42,720 nt of DNA. It comes from Clostridiaceae bacterium. GTDB lineage: Bacteria > Bacillota > Clostridia > Saccharofermentanales > DTU023. Below, piece by piece: positions 8,007 through 17,290 of this stretch (position 1 is its first letter; every line of letters begins with the position of its first letter). Both the position numbers and the translations under genes were made by a program. The notes under the pieces are model-generated. The model was not told where the DNA came from. It saw only the letters and a program-made list of their open reading frames with translations, and did not search any database. The stretch spans positions 1 to 42,720 of the forward strand of contig JAAYRL010000014.1 of the NCBI GenBank assembly GCA_012518795.1. Reading direction: 5' to 3'.

Positions 8007-8063
8007 AGTGATAACAATCACTGCATTGAATATTTATTCATATATACTGATGATAAATATCAT
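8007..8063. promoter_or_regulatory. Palindromic Crp/Fnr-type operators upstream of pflB
   Basis: Two perfect inverted repeats share the core TGAT-N4-ATCA: AGTGAT-AACA-ATCACT at 8007-8022 and ATGATA-AA-TATCAT at 8050-8063. Their centres are 42 bp apart, four helical turns, so a protein would bind both on the same face. A weaker one of the same shape, TGAAT-ATTT-ATTCA, lies between them at 8027-8040. The core matches the Fnr consensus (TTGAT-N4-ATCAA) except for the outermost base. A possible -10 (TATAAA) follows at 8075-8080. The fused Crp-type regulator encoded two genes downstream is the obvious candidate ligand. Confidence 0.6.
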
Positions 8064-8144
8064 TAATTTCTTAATATAAAATCATAACGAGAAATCAAAT
8101 TTTTAAATTTTGTAATAGATATTTATTTCTTAGAAAGGGATATT

Positions 8145-10415
8145 ATGAATAACGATTTTATGGCAGAAAGAAATAAGGCATGGCAAGGTTTTAAACCGGG
8201 AAATTGGTCTGAAACAATAGATACCAGAGATTTCATCCAAAAAAATTATAAACCGTATACCGGAACAGATTCTTTTTTGGAAGAACCTACGGAAAACACA
8301 AAATATTTATGGAATAAAGTTAGTGAATTAATTCAGGATGAAGTGCGTAATAAAACTGTTACTGTCGATTTAACTCGTTTTAGCGGGATTGATAAATTCG
8401 ATGCCGGATATATTGATAAAGATAAAGAAATAATTGTCGGCTTGCAAACCGATGAACCCATGAAAAGAATGATGAATCCGTATGGCGGTTTCAGAATGGT
8501 TAAAGGTTCTCTCAAGGCTTATAATTTGGAAATTGATCCAAAAATGGAAGAGCATTTTACAGAATTCCGTAAAACACATAATGACGGTGTATTTGATGCT
8601 TATACCGATGAAATGCGTCGAGTTCGTACAGTCGGATTATTGACCGGCTTGCCGGATGCTTATGGCCGCGGCAGAATCATCGGCGATTATCGCCGAGTTG
8701 CTTTATATGGGATTGACTATCTAATTCAAGAACGCATCAAAGACAAAAAGAATCTGACAGGAAATGCAACTGAGGAAATAATTCGTAAACGTGAAGAATT
8801 CTCTGAACAAATTCGTGCTTTACAAGCTATGAAATCAATGGCAGCAAAATACGGTTTTGATATCGGCCGCCCTGCTTACAACGCACAAGAAGCAGTTCAA
8901 TGGCTATATTTCGGTTATCTGGCTGCAATTAAAGAGAATAATGGCGCTGCTATGAGTTTAGGTAAGAATACAACTTTCTTGGATATTTACATTCAGCGCG
9001 ATTTAGATAATGGAACTTTAACTGAAAAAGAAGCTCAGGAATTGATCGATCAATTTGTAATTAAATTGCGTTTAGTTCGTCACCTAAGAACTCCTGAATA
9101 TGATGAACTATTTGCCGGCGATCCTACTTGGGTTACAGAAAGCATCGGTGGTATGGGTGAAGATGGTCGCACTTTAGTAACCAAAACTGCTTTCCGTTTC
9201 TTACACACATTGACCAATTTAGATACCTCACCGGAACCGAATATGACAGTGTTATGGTCAAATGATTTGCCTCGCGGCTTTAAAGACTATTGTGCCAAAA
9301 TTAGCATTCAAACTGACTCCATTCAATATGAAAATGATGATTTGCTTCGTCCGATTTATGGTGATGATTGTGCGATTGCTTGTTGTGTATCTGCCATGCA
9401 AGTCGGAAAACAAATGCAATTTTTCGGAGCCAGAGCAAATTTAGGCAAGGCACTACTCTATGCTCTTAATGGCGGGATCGATGAAATTAAAAAAGACAAA
9501 CAAGGTAATTTAATTCAGGTACTTGAAGGTATTGAGAAAAATACAGAAGAAATTTTAACCTATGATCAAGTTGTGGCCGATTTCAAAAAAGTAATGGATA
9601 AATTAGCAAACATTTATGTTAATACGATGAACACAATTCATTACATGCATGATAAATATGCTTATGAAGCCGGTCAAATGGCACTACATGATCCGGAAGT
9701 TCATATTTTCATGGCTTTTGGCATTGCCGGCATTTCGATTGTTGCCGATTCTCTTTCTGCCATAAAATACGCAAAAGTTCGTCCAATTCGCGATGAAAAC
9801 GGAATCACCATGGATTTTGAAATCGAGGGTGATTTCCCGAAATTCGGTAATGATGATGACCGTGTTGACAATATTGCTCAAGATGTTTCACAGTATTTTA
9901 TGGATGCATTGAGAAAAACTCCTGCATATCGTAATGCAGAGCATACTTTATCCCTATTAACAATTACCTCCAACGTCACCTATGGCAAGAAAACAGGTGC
10001 TACACCTGACGGGCGTAAAAAAGGCGAGCCGTTTGCTCCGGGTGCAAATCCGATGCATGGCCGAGATGAATCCGGTGCTTTAGCTTCCTTGAATTCAGTT
10101 GCTAAATTAAAATATGAAGGATGCTGCCAGGACGGTATTTCTAATACTTTCTCAATCATTCCCGGTTCACTTGGGAAAAATGGCGAAGAAAGAATTAATA
10201 ACTTGGTTAATATTTTAGACGGTTACTTCAAACAAGATGCTTTCCATATTAATGTTAATGTTTTAGAAAGAGCATTGTTGATTGATGCTATGAATCATCC
10301 CGAAAAATATCCTAACCTCACTATTCGCGTTTCCGGTTACGCTGTTCGTTTCAATCAATTAGATCGAGAGCAACAAGAAGATGTTCTTGCCAGAACATTC
10401 CATGAAGCATTATAG
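8145..10415 (+). CDS. pflB: Pyruvate formate-lyase
   Basis: The 756-residue enzyme converts pyruvate and CoA to acetyl-CoA and formate under anaerobic conditions in the cytoplasm. The active-site cysteine pair is Cys413-Cys414 ([12 protein letters not shown]), and the glycyl-radical loop is RVSGYAV with Gly731, 25 residues from the C-terminus, as expected. Length and end points are those of the PflB family, and the two adjacent cysteines rule out the glycerol-dehydratase and choline-lyase relatives. A GAAAGGG site precedes the ATG. The gene for its activating enzyme follows after 36 bp. The upstream region carries palindromes of Crp/Fnr type. Confidence 0.97.
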   Translation: MNNDFMAERNKAWQGFKPGNWSETIDTRDFIQKNYKPYTGTDSFLEEPTENTKYLWNKVSELIQDEVRNKTVTVDLTRFSGIDKFDAGYIDKDKEIIVGLQTDEPMKRMMNPYGGFRMVKGSLKAYNLEIDPKMEEHFTEFRKTHNDGVFDAYTDEMRRVRTVGLLTGLPDAYGRGRIIGDYRRVALYGIDYLIQERIKDKKNLTGNATEEIIRKREEFSEQIRALQAMKSMAAKYGFDIGRPAYNAQEAVQWLYFGYLAAIKENNGAAMSLGKNTTFLDIYIQRDLDNGTLTEKEAQELIDQFVIKLRLVRHLRTPEYDELFAGDPTWVTESIGGMGEDGRTLVTKTAFRFLHTLTNLDTSPEPNMTVLWSNDLPRGFKDYCAKISIQTDSIQYENDDLLRPIYGDDCAIACCVSAMQVGKQMQFFGARANLGKALLYALNGGIDEIKKDKQGNLIQVLEGIEKNTEEILTYDQVVADFKKVMDKLANIYVNTMNTIHYMHDKYAYEAGQMALHDPEVHIFMAFGIAGISIVADSLSAIKYAKVRPIRDENGITMDFEIEGDFPKFGNDDDRVDNIAQDVSQYFMDALRKTPAYRNAEHTLSLLTITSNVTYGKKTGATPDGRKKGEPFAPGANPMHGRDESGALASLNSVAKLKYEGCCQDGISNTFSIIPGSLGKNGEERINNLVNILDGYFKQDAFHINVNVLERALLIDAMNHPEKYPNLTIRVSGYAVRFNQLDREQQEDVLARTFHEAL

Positions 10416-10451
10416 TCTTGATAATGAAACTAAAAAGGGGAATTATTGACA

Positions 10452-11963
10452 ATGAAAAAGCAAGAAGAACAAATAACGGGACGGCTACATTCAATTGAAA
10501 CTATGGGCTTAGTTGACGGTCCCGGTATCCGGACTATTTTCTTCTTACAAGGTTGTCCTCTTCGCTGTTTATATTGTCATAATCCTGACACGCAAGATTT
10601 AAACGGAGGAAGAATCATAACTCCAGCCGAGATTTTGCAATTATCTAATCGTTATAAACCCTATCAGGGAGATGATGGCGGTGTCACTTTTTCCGGTGGG
10701 GAACCTTTATTACATGGTGAATTCTTAGCTGAAACCGTAAAGCTTTTAAAAGAAAATGATTTTAATGTTTGTATTGACACCTCAGGCTACGGTCAAAAGG
10801 AATATTATTCACAAATTTTTCCTTATGTCGATACGATTCTCCTAGATGTTAAAGCCTTCTCTGAACAAGCTTATCTCGATATGTGTTTTGTCAAACAAAA
10901 ACCCTTGATCGATTTTATGAATCAGCTGGAAGACTACGGTTTTCACGGACAAATTTGGGTGCGTCATGTAATGGTTCCCGGCTATACCGATAATAAAAAA
11001 TCAATGCAAGAATTAATCCAAACTATTGAACCGATTCAACATTTAGTCGAACGTTTGGAAATTTTGCCTTATCATACGATGGGCAAAGATAAATATGAAG
11101 AATTAAATATGCCTTATTTGTTAGAAAATGTTGATCCGATGGATAAAGAAAAAGCAAAAGAATTCGAAGTGTATGCTAATGTATTACTAGCAGAACAAAT
11201 GAGTAAAGACCGCCTTGATCTCAAAGAAAAACAAGATGATGAAAACTACCGGTTGGAAAGTAATATTTCATTTAAAGAACAAAACAAAATTATCGAAAGT
11301 TTTACCGATTTACCATTATTACGGAATTTAGATCCGAAAATATTAAATAATATTCAAAATCAATTGATTGTTAAAAAATTAGATAAAGAGGAATTTTTAT
11401 TTCAAAGTGGTGATGATCCAAACTATATGTACATCATCTATTCCGGCGCTATCAAAATATACAATGTATTGCCCAACATGAAAGAACAGATTTTCTATAT
11501 TTACCGAAAAGATGATTTCGTTGGAGGTCACAATTTATTATCCGATAGCAAATATTGGTACACAGGCGAAGCATTGATGGACACAGTTGTAATTGCTATC
11601 CCTGCGACGATTTTCAATACATATTTCTCTAATAAAAAATCCGTCTTGAAAGAAATTTTAAGTCAGAGTTTTGCCAGAATTCGCTGGGCGGAAGATTTGA
11701 TTAATCGCTTGGCTACTTTAAATTCGTCAGTCAAAACAGCCGGTCTAATTCTGCGTTTGGCCGAAAATTTCGGAATCAAGAAGAATGGTCAAATTCAGGT
11801 TCCAATGGAATTCGATCGTGCCGAGATGAGTAACTTTTCAGGCTTAACCCGAGATTCCTTGACCAGAAAACTCGGGGAATTTGAAGAACTCGGCTATATC
11901 CATATAGAAAATGAGATCTTGACCATCCTCAATTTCGATGCTTTAGAGTCTTACTTGGATTAA
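10452..11963 (+). CDS. pflA: PFL-activating enzyme fused to a Crp/Fnr-type regulator
   Basis: This is one continuous 503-residue frame with two complete proteins joined. Residues ~1-250 are a radical-SAM PFL activase: Cys35, Cys39 and Cys42 in GCPLRCLYCHN bind the 4Fe-4S cluster, TFSGGEP binds SAM, and the chain ends where free PflA proteins end. After a charged linker (~250-280), residues ~285-400 form a cyclic-nucleotide-binding-type beta barrel (FLFQSGDDPNYMYIIYSGAI), then a dimerisation helix and a Crp helix-turn-helix near 455-485 (NFSGLTRDSLTRKLGEFEEL). The regulator half has no cysteine, so it is not an oxygen sensor like Fnr. The ATG at 10452 follows AAGGGG at 11 bases; a TTG two codons earlier is possible. 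The activase should install the radical in PflB; the other half could regulate the operon. Confidence 0.93.
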   Translation: MKKQEEQITGRLHSIETMGLVDGPGIRTIFFLQGCPLRCLYCHNPDTQDLNGGRIITPAEILQLSNRYKPYQGDDGGVTFSGGEPLLHGEFLAETVKLLKENDFNVCIDTSGYGQKEYYSQIFPYVDTILLDVKAFSEQAYLDMCFVKQKPLIDFMNQLEDYGFHGQIWVRHVMVPGYTDNKKSMQELIQTIEPIQHLVERLEILPYHTMGKDKYEELNMPYLLENVDPMDKEKAKEFEVYANVLLAEQMSKDRLDLKEKQDDENYRLESNISFKEQNKIIESFTDLPLLRNLDPKILNNIQNQLIVKKLDKEEFLFQSGDDPNYMYIIYSGAIKIYNVLPNMKEQIFYIYRKDDFVGGHNLLSDSKYWYTGEALMDTVVIAIPATIFNTYFSNKKSVLKEILSQSFARIRWAEDLINRLATLNSSVKTAGLILRLAENFGIKKNGQIQVPMEFDRAEMSNFSGLTRDSLTRKLGEFEELGYIHIENEILTILNFDALESYLD

Positions 11964-12017
11964 TTGTCTTTGCGATTCAGTCCAACGCAATATTCATATT
12001 ATTGTTCTGTAATAATC

Positions 12018-12059
12018 ATCCTGAAAAATATCTTTATCGCATAAGCTATTTTCCAGGAT
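12018..12059. terminator. Hairpin between the convergent pfl operon and serpin gene
   Basis: The arms ATCCTGAAAAATA and TATTTTCCAGGAT pair at 12 of 13 positions around a 16-base loop, followed by an AT-rich tail with no long T run. A second perfect inverted repeat (14-bp arms TTCCTATTAATTAA and reverse complement) lies at 12083-12111 and overlaps the serpin stop codon. Between them they probably end transcription from both sides. Confidence 0.5.
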
Positions 12060-12101
12060 AAAATATTTATACATAATTATTATTCCTATTAATTAATTTA
12101 A

Positions 12102-13586
12102 TTAATAGGAAACAACTTCTACATCATCAATTTCCAGCATTTGACCGACGAAAATCGGAACTTGGAGTTCGGTATCAATAATGAAATACAAGAAAGGATT
12201 CGTCAAATAGACTGTTTTTTCTTCAGGTATTTCCATTGCTGTCTCATCTATTCCCACTGCTGTCACTGCTGCTGCTTTCGTGCCCTCGGCATCAACCTCC
12301 AGAAATGTTTTATGTAAGATGCGATCAATTACAATAGAAGAATCAACATTTTCAAAACCATTTGAAAAATCAGAATAATCTGCATCGAAAGCATCTGTCA
12401 TTCCTAAGGTTTTCAAGTTTTTACTCAATTCAGTTGAGTATTCGGTTTTGAATTGAGGAATTCCTACTAAAACCGGTTCTTCAGATACCGAATCAAGCAA
12501 TTTAGTAAAGGCATCAGCATCAAGATTTTCAATGTAGTCAGCCAATGTCACACCATAGTTCGGCAATATTGCCATGAATGCATAGCGCGGATTTTTATAG
12601 GGTTTTAAGAAGCCTTGAGCATATTCGTCTGCCAGATAATAATTTTCTTCCGAATTCATCATCTGGACTTCTTGGTATGTATTTTCACTCGGATAGAAAT
12701 AGCCCTGCTCAACGTCTTCCTCTTCATATTTGACTTGCCATTCACCTTCAAATGCTAAGGCATTAATCAAATACATTACAGCATCTTCCGGAATCTTATC
12801 AATTATTTCCGGAATCATCTCGTTTGTATTCTGATTGACCCATGCATTAATTATGTCTTTCCCGGCATCATCAAATTTAAGCTCACGTAAAGCTGCATTA
12901 TAGTAATCGGCATTTGTTTGGAGAAAATCAGGTTTTACCTGAATTCTGTCTGCTTTTTCTTCATTGAACCAAATTGAATTTGCCAAATTTAGTTTCACCT
13001 TTTCATCTTGTTGGTTCAGCAGAGAATTATAGGAAAACAGGTATTGATTCAAAGTGGCAGAATCACTGTGCAATACATCTGTCATTTGTTGCAAAGTATT
13101 ATTGGCTGCTGCATTTTGGGTCATTCCTAAAGCGTAATAAATCGATAAGGGCGAAAACAGAACATTCTCTTCTGAATCTTTTGTCAAGTTTTGCAACATT
13201 TCAACTGAGAATTTTTGCATGAAATCCGCTTTTGGTAAGTCGCTATCAGGTTGAATATCTTGCGCTTTTACATCAGCCATTAAATCGGTACTTGTATCCT
13301 TAACATTCTTGTTGGCTTGTCTGGTATCATCTTGCGTCTGATCCGAATCTGACAGCTTGGAATCTTTGTCTTCTGAATCTCTCGTATCTTCTGATTCTCT
13401 GGTATCTTCTGAATTTCCAGGATCTTCAGAGTCTTCGGTATTATTATCAGCATTTTCTTGCTTGTCGGTTTCTTTCGAAGCTGAACTACTTGAGTCGTTT
13501 TTCTTCGTACAAGCCGCAATATTTAATAATAAAAATAAACTAATACTCAAAAGTATCACTCTGATTATCTTCGTTTTCTTATTCAT
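12102..13586 (-). CDS. Serpin, surface lipoprotein
   Basis: From the ATG at 13586 (GGAGG 5 bases upstream) the protein has 494 residues. The signal peptide ends in a lipobox with Cys26 (LNIAAC), so the inhibitor is anchored outside the cell. Residues ~33-100 form an acidic Ser/Asp/Glu spacer with SEDTRDSED-type repeats. The serpin domain covers ~110-494. The hinge of the reactive loop, EGTKAAAVTAV (about 434-444), has the small residues required for inhibitory serpins, and the loop continues through GIDETAMEIPEE to the TVYLTNPFLYFI strand. The protease target cannot be read from this loop. Serpins trap serine or cysteine proteases by a suicide mechanism. Part of the spacer codons (13316-13348) matches the 33-bp interval of the repeat unit at 4518-4624. 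Confidence 0.93.
   Translation of the reverse strand: MNKKTKIIRVILLSISLFLLLNIAACTKKNDSSSSASKETDKQENADNNTEDSEDPGNSEDTRESEDTRDSEDKDSKLSDSDQTQDDTRQANKNVKDTSTDLMADVKAQDIQPDSDLPKADFMQKFSVEMLQNLTKDSEENVLFSPLSIYYALGMTQNAAANNTLQQMTDVLHSDSATLNQYLFSYNSLLNQQDEKVKLNLANSIWFNEEKADRIQVKPDFLQTNADYYNAALRELKFDDAGKDIINAWVNQNTNEMIPEIIDKIPEDAVMYLINALAFEGEWQVKYEEEDVEQGYFYPSENTYQEVQMMNSEENYYLADEYAQGFLKPYKNPRYAFMAILPNYGVTLADYIENLDADAFTKLLDSVSEEPVLVGIPQFKTEYSTELSKNLKTLGMTDAFDADYSDFSNGFENVDSSIVIDRILHKTFLEVDAEGTKAAAVTAVGIDETAMEIPEEKTVYLTNPFLYFIIDTELQVPIFVGQMLEIDDVEVVSY
13316..13348 (-). other. 33-bp segment matching the spacer at 4555-4587
   Basis: On the minus strand this segment, encoding about residues 80-91 of the serpin spacer (SDQTQDDTRQ), is identical to 4555-4587 except at its 14th base (G here, A there). 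The flanking bases differ at once on both sides. If the unit at 4518-4624 is CRISPR-like this is the protospacer; its coding-strand flanks are GTCAG before and CCAAC after. Confidence 0.85.
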
Positions 13587-13626
13587 GTAAACCTCCAATA
13601 CTAAGCTATTACTTAATATTATGGTC

Positions 13627-14406
13627 TCAAATAGCATTTCCAACTTCAATAGAGATTTCGAAAAATTTGTTTAATAAATCATTAAGAATTAATTGAGATT
13701 TTTCCTGATCAAACGCATCCAGCAGAATTTCCCCTTTATGCATCATGATCAATCTGTCGCCATATTCCAAGGCATATTTCAAATTATGGGTCACCATTAA
13801 TGTTGTCAGATTTTGTTCTTCTATGATTTCAGCAGTCAATTGCATAATCGTTTCCGCTGCTTTCGGGTCAAGTGCTGCAGTATGTTCGTCCAAAATTAAA
13901 TAATCAATCGGAGTGATTGTTGCCATTAACAAAGCTACAGCTTGCCGTTCCCCGCCTGAAAAAGATCCGACAATTTCATCTAATTTGTTTTCTAAACCCA
14001 AGCCTACTCGCTTCAGTTTTTCCTGATAAAACTCAATTCGTTGATTATTGACCGCCTTTGTTAAATTCCATGCTTTATTTTTATTATCGGCGAGGGACAA
14101 GTTTTCCAACAAAGTCATCGAAGGACAAGTTCCTGCTGCCGGATCCTGAAATACACGACCCATTCTTTTATATCTTGCATGTTCCGACATATTAGTCATA
14201 TTTTCTTCGTCCATGACAATTTTGCCTTGATCCGGTTTAATATTCCCGCAAATTAAATTGAGCATTGACGTCTTGCCGGAACCGTTGCTGCCGATTATCG
14301 TCATAAATTGACCTGACGGTATCGACAAATTAAAGTCCTGAAAAATTGTATTTTCATTAACCGTTCCCGGATTATAACATTTATTAATGTTCTCTAATTT
14401 AAGCAT
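13627..14406 (-). CDS. trpZ: ABC transporter ATPase, TrpZ-type (copy 1)
   Basis: This 259-residue ATPase has Walker A GSNGSGKT (~39-46), signature SFSGGERQ and Walker B YLILDEHTAALD, with the DEHT variant typical of ATPases that work with PF04392-type binding proteins. It is the last gene of a binding protein-permease-ATPase operon, so it should drive import of the ligand. The ATG at 14406 follows AAAGG. A 37-bp tandem repeat fills the gap to the permease gene. The T-box in front of the operon points to tryptophan or a precursor as substrate. The second copy at 19369-20160 is clearly paralogous. Confidence 0.88.
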   Translation of the reverse strand: MLKLENINKCYNPGTVNENTIFQDFNLSIPSGQFMTIIGSNGSGKTSMLNLICGNIKPDQGKIVMDEENMTNMSEHARYKRMGRVFQDPAAGTCPSMTLLENLSLADNKNKAWNLTKAVNNQRIEFYQEKLKRVGLGLENKLDEIVGSFSGGERQAVALLMATITPIDYLILDEHTAALDPKAAETIMQLTAEIIEEQNLTTLMVTHNLKYALEYGDRLIMMHKGEILLDAFDQEKSQLILNDLLNKFFEISIEVGNAI

Positions 14407-14425
14407 AGTTTACCTTTTCTTTCTC

Positions 14426-14553
14426 GATTGTAATGTGATAACTCGATTGTGATTTGACAACCGATTGTAACGTGATAACTCGATTGTGATTTGACAACCG
14501 ATTGTAACGTGATAACTCGATTGTGATTTGACAACCGATTGTAACGTGATAAA
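14426..14553. repeat. 37-bp tandem repeat, about 3.4 copies
   Basis: Units start at 14426, 14463, 14500 and 14537 (partial). Each is built of two related halves, GATTGTAACGTGATAACTC and GATTGTGATTTGACAACC, so the array may have grown from an 18-19 bp unit. There is no variable spacer, so it is not CRISPR. It lies inside an operon, between permease and ATPase genes. Confidence 0.9.
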
Positions 14554-14578
14554 GCAATTAAGGTACTCTGACAGAAGC

Positions 14579-15463
14579 TCAATCATATTGCTGTACCTTT
14601 TCCTTTTTACCATGTTCACTAATCAGCAGAATTATCAACAATAAAATTGCTGTTATTAATTTCAAACTGTTGGCAGATAATCCGAGTGCAATCGCTGCTG
14701 CAACTATTGCTTTATAAACAATTGATCCGAGAATTACTTTCATCGGAAATGACATCAATTTAATTTTTGCAAAAAGCCGAATACCGATAATAACACTTGC
14801 CAATCCCATTACCATAGTACCTGTCCCTTGTGAGGCTTCAAAAAATCTCTGTTGCTGGGCTAAAATTGCACCGCTTAATGCCACCAATCCGTTGGCTAAC
14901 GCGAGCCCCAGGATTTTCATGTTGCCCGGATCTTTTGCCATGGTCGTAATCAGATTTTGATTGTCACCGACTGAGCGCAATAATAAGCCGCTTTTAGTAT
15001 GAAGATAACGATTCAGAGCAATTTTACAGAGAATTACAATCGGAATCAGAACCAGGAGCACCCGATACTGTTTAAAACTTTCAGGTAATTGTTTCAATAA
15101 ATCATTATTAAAAATCGTAGTCGCTTCAAAAATCGGTACATTCGATTTACCTGCAATTAAAAGGTTTATCGTATAAAGACCGGTCATCACAATAATTCCT
15201 GAAATTAAGTCTCTGATACCTAATTTCACATGGATAATCCCGGTAATAATTCCGGCAACTACTCCGGCAAAAAATGAAATTATCAGGCTCAATACCGGAT
15301 TTACTCCCGCAATAATCAATGCAACACAGACGGCAGATCCAAGAGGAAAACTGCCGTCCACGGTTAAATCCGGTAAATCGAGAATAACATAGGTGATGTA
15401 GAGTCCTAATGCCATCACGGCATAAATCAGACCTTGTTCAAAAATTCCAATTAATATAGTCAT
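14579..15463 (-). CDS. trpY: ABC transporter permease, TrpY-type (copy 1)
   Basis: The 294-residue protein is almost entirely hydrophobic, with about eight to nine membrane helices. The N-terminal segment YITYVILDLPDLTVDGSFPL is characteristic of the permease family that pairs with PF04392 binding lipoproteins, related to branched-chain amino-acid permeases. The C-terminus ends in a short basic tail. It lies between the binding protein and the ATPase and should form the membrane channel of the importer. The start at 15463 has only a weak AAAG site. The paralogue at 20214-21149 has the same key motif (LTFRLLNFTDMTVDGSFTTG). Confidence 0.88.
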   Translation of the reverse strand: MTILIGIFEQGLIYAVMALGLYITYVILDLPDLTVDGSFPLGSAVCVALIIAGVNPVLSLIISFFAGVVAGIITGIIHVKLGIRDLISGIIVMTGLYTINLLIAGKSNVPIFEATTIFNNDLLKQLPESFKQYRVLLVLIPIVILCKIALNRYLHTKSGLLLRSVGDNQNLITTMAKDPGNMKILGLALANGLVALSGAILAQQQRFFEASQGTGTMVMGLASVIIGIRLFAKIKLMSFPMKVILGSIVYKAIVAAAIALGLSANSLKLITAILLLIILLISEHGKKEKVQQYD

Positions 15464-15490
15464 ATTATTTTGCTTTCTTTAACTTAAGTT

Positions 15491-15586
15491 GAAATTGTCA
15501 TTGCAACTTGTTTTGCCACGTTGATTCTTGTTTAATTTGAAATCGTCATTTCAGCTTGTTTTGCCACATTGATTCTTACTTAATTT
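15491..15586. repeat. 48-bp direct repeat, two copies
   Basis: Copies at 15491-15538 and 15539-15586 are adjacent and about 85% identical; each ends with TTGATTCTT...TTTAATTT. They lie between the binding-protein gene and the permease gene of the first importer operon. No further function is visible in this 220-bp gap. Confidence 0.85.
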
Positions 15587-15683
15587 AATGGATTGATATC
15601 AAGTTGTTCAAAGCGGCAAAATACAAATTCTTAATTTAATTCCAAATTATATTTTATACATAATTCGAAGATCTGATTTCAAC

Positions 15684-16919
15684 TTATTGTAAAACACCGA
15701 TCTCACTGAAATTCTCTAAAGCACGATCCGACATAGATTGGGGAATATCAACACCTAATTTTTCGGCGGTCGCAGAATTAATATAGAGAAAAGATTCGGA
15801 GATCGTTTCAAAATTCAGTTCATTTGCTGTTTTTTCACCACGCAAAACTTGAGCAGCCATATAACCGGTTACTTTGCCTAAAGTTATATAATCAACACCT
15901 TCGGAAGCCAAACAACCCAAACCGACTTGTTCTACTTCCGAACCGAAAATCGGAATATTGGCCGCAAAAGCTTTATCCAAAATTGTCGGCAACGATTCAA
16001 CAACCGTATTATCGGTTAAATTGCTGAGACAATCTACTTTCGTCAAAATGTTATCAGTAGCTAAAGGAATATCTGCAGATGTCGCTATACCGCTTGTCAC
16101 AAGCTTAAAATCATATTTAGGAGCAAGCTCTTCATAAATTTTAACTGTTGCTTCGGAATTTGCTTCGCTGGTTGTATAGAGAATTCCGATAGTTTCAGCA
16201 TCAGGCATTATTTCACGTATCATCTTCAATTGAGCTTCAACCGGCAAAGCATCACTGGTCCCGGTAACATTGCCGACAGATTCTCCATTCGGTTTTGCCA
16301 GCTCTGCCGCAACCGGATCACTAACTGCCGAATAAATGACCGGAATATTTTTATCCATTGCCGCATTATATGCATGCATTGCTGCCGGAGTTGCCACTGC
16401 CATAATCATATCGTAATCTTTACCGACAAAAGTTTCGGCAATTTGTGATGCTACAGCCATTTCTGCAGCTGCATTTTGATAATCAATTGTCAGGTTTTCA
16501 CCTTCAACAAAACCTTGTTCAGCTAATCCGAGCAAGAAACCTTCACGACAATTATCTAATGAACCGTGCTGAGCAAATTGAGAAATGCCGATTTTAAAAT
16601 TTCCTTCAACAATTTCACTTGTATCAGATGATGTATCAGCTTGTGACGAAGTATCATCTTTTATCTCATCTTCATTTGTATTAGAATTTTCGGAAACACT
16701 TTTTTCCGGATCCGCTTGCTGTTCTATGTCTTGCGGTGACTCATTTTTAGTTTTTTCTTCTGATGACGCGCTCTTTGCATCATTGGAGCAAGCTGCTAAT
16801 CCCAGCATACTGAGTAGCATCAATATGCCTAAGACTAGGCTGATAACTCTGCGATTCATTGTCACAATCAATTTGTTTTCCATTGTTGTACGTACTTCGT
16901 GTTTTTTTGTTGTTTTCAT
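15684..16919 (-). CDS. trpX: ABC substrate-binding lipoprotein, TrpX-type (copy 1)
   Basis: From the ATG at 16919 (GGAGG 8 bases upstream) the protein has 411 residues. After an unusually long basic N-terminal region comes a hydrophobic signal helix and lipobox LGLAAC. An acidic Ser/Glu/Asp-rich spacer follows. The ligand-binding domain (PF04392 type) starts at FKIGISQFAQHGSLDNCREG and contains VIYSAVSDPVAA and NVTGTSDALPVEAQLKMI, all typical of the family. It would capture the ligand outside the cell and deliver it to the permease. As first gene behind a tryptophan-type T-box, it is most likely the binding protein of a tryptophan importer (TrpXYZ). The substrate is inferred from the leader, not from the protein. 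Confidence 0.88.
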   Translation of the reverse strand: MKTTKKHEVRTTMENKLIVTMNRRVISLVLGILMLLSMLGLAACSNDAKSASSEEKTKNESPQDIEQQADPEKSVSENSNTNEDEIKDDTSSQADTSSDTSEIVEGNFKIGISQFAQHGSLDNCREGFLLGLAEQGFVEGENLTIDYQNAAAEMAVASQIAETFVGKDYDMIMAVATPAAMHAYNAAMDKNIPVIYSAVSDPVAAELAKPNGESVGNVTGTSDALPVEAQLKMIREIMPDAETIGILYTTSEANSEATVKIYEELAPKYDFKLVTSGIATSADIPLATDNILTKVDCLSNLTDNTVVESLPTILDKAFAANIPIFGSEVEQVGLGCLASEGVDYITLGKVTGYMAAQVLRGEKTANELNFETISESFLYINSATAEKLGVDIPQSMSDRALENFSEIGVLQ

Positions 16920-16966
16920 TCTTTTTCCCTCCAAAACAAAAATATTCTTGGTCGGACAAAAGGCAT

Positions 16967-17003
16967 AAAAAAAGACCTTTGTCCAAAAATTGGGACAAAA
17001 GTC
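16967..17003 (-). terminator. T-box regulated terminator
   Basis: The stem GACTTTTGTCC / GGACAAAGGTC (one G-U/mismatch position) with loop CAATTTTT is followed on the minus strand by TTTTTTT. It is the attenuator alternative to the T-box antiterminator and lies about 50 bp before the trpX start. Confidence 0.88.
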
Positions 17004-17283
17004 ATTACTTCTGCGGTGCCACCCAACTTCACTGAAAAACAGTGCTCTCTCGGTACTATCATACCTTCCCCATGCTAACGGATAGGTCCCCCCGTCGAGT
17101 ATTACTGAGTAAATTGGTTAGATTTGATCTAATAATCCGGTTCCTACCATTTACCGTTCTCCTCGCCCTCAAAAGTCCATTCGGTCTATCCGCTTTATCT
17201 CGCTCTCAGCTTTGCGAAACTCTCTGTCCAAAGTTAAGATAAACTTACTATTCTTTCTCAAAGGTTTAGGCAATATTCAATTG
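16967..17283 (-). promoter_or_regulatory. T-box leader, probably tRNA-Trp responsive
   Basis: Read on the minus strand, the T-box core GGGTGGCACCGCAG lies at 17011-17024. It is followed by the terminator hairpin GACTTTTGTCC...GGACAAAGGTC and a run of seven T (16967-17003). The antiterminator bulge reads UGGC, which pairs with a tRNA acceptor end bearing discriminator G73, as tRNA-Trp has. In the stem I region a GAA-UGG-A motif (17176-17182) fits the specifier-loop consensus with a UGG (Trp) codon. A stem III hairpin (CACTGTTTTTCAGTG) precedes the T-box core. Uncharged tRNA-Trp would thus switch on the importer. Confidence 0.88.
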
Positions 17284-17290
17284 TTGATTT

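Noticed and set aside
10452-11963. Two genes joined by a sequencing error
   Set aside because: The frame is continuous with a plausible charged linker and no stop, frameshift or second ribosome site near the junction; the fusion is taken as real.
14426-14553. CRISPR array in the 37-bp repeats
   Set aside because: Units follow each other directly without any spacer.
14394-14619. Open frames through the 37-bp repeat array
   Set aside because: They are open only because the repeat lacks stops in those frames; no ribosome site, and the sequence is purely repetitive.
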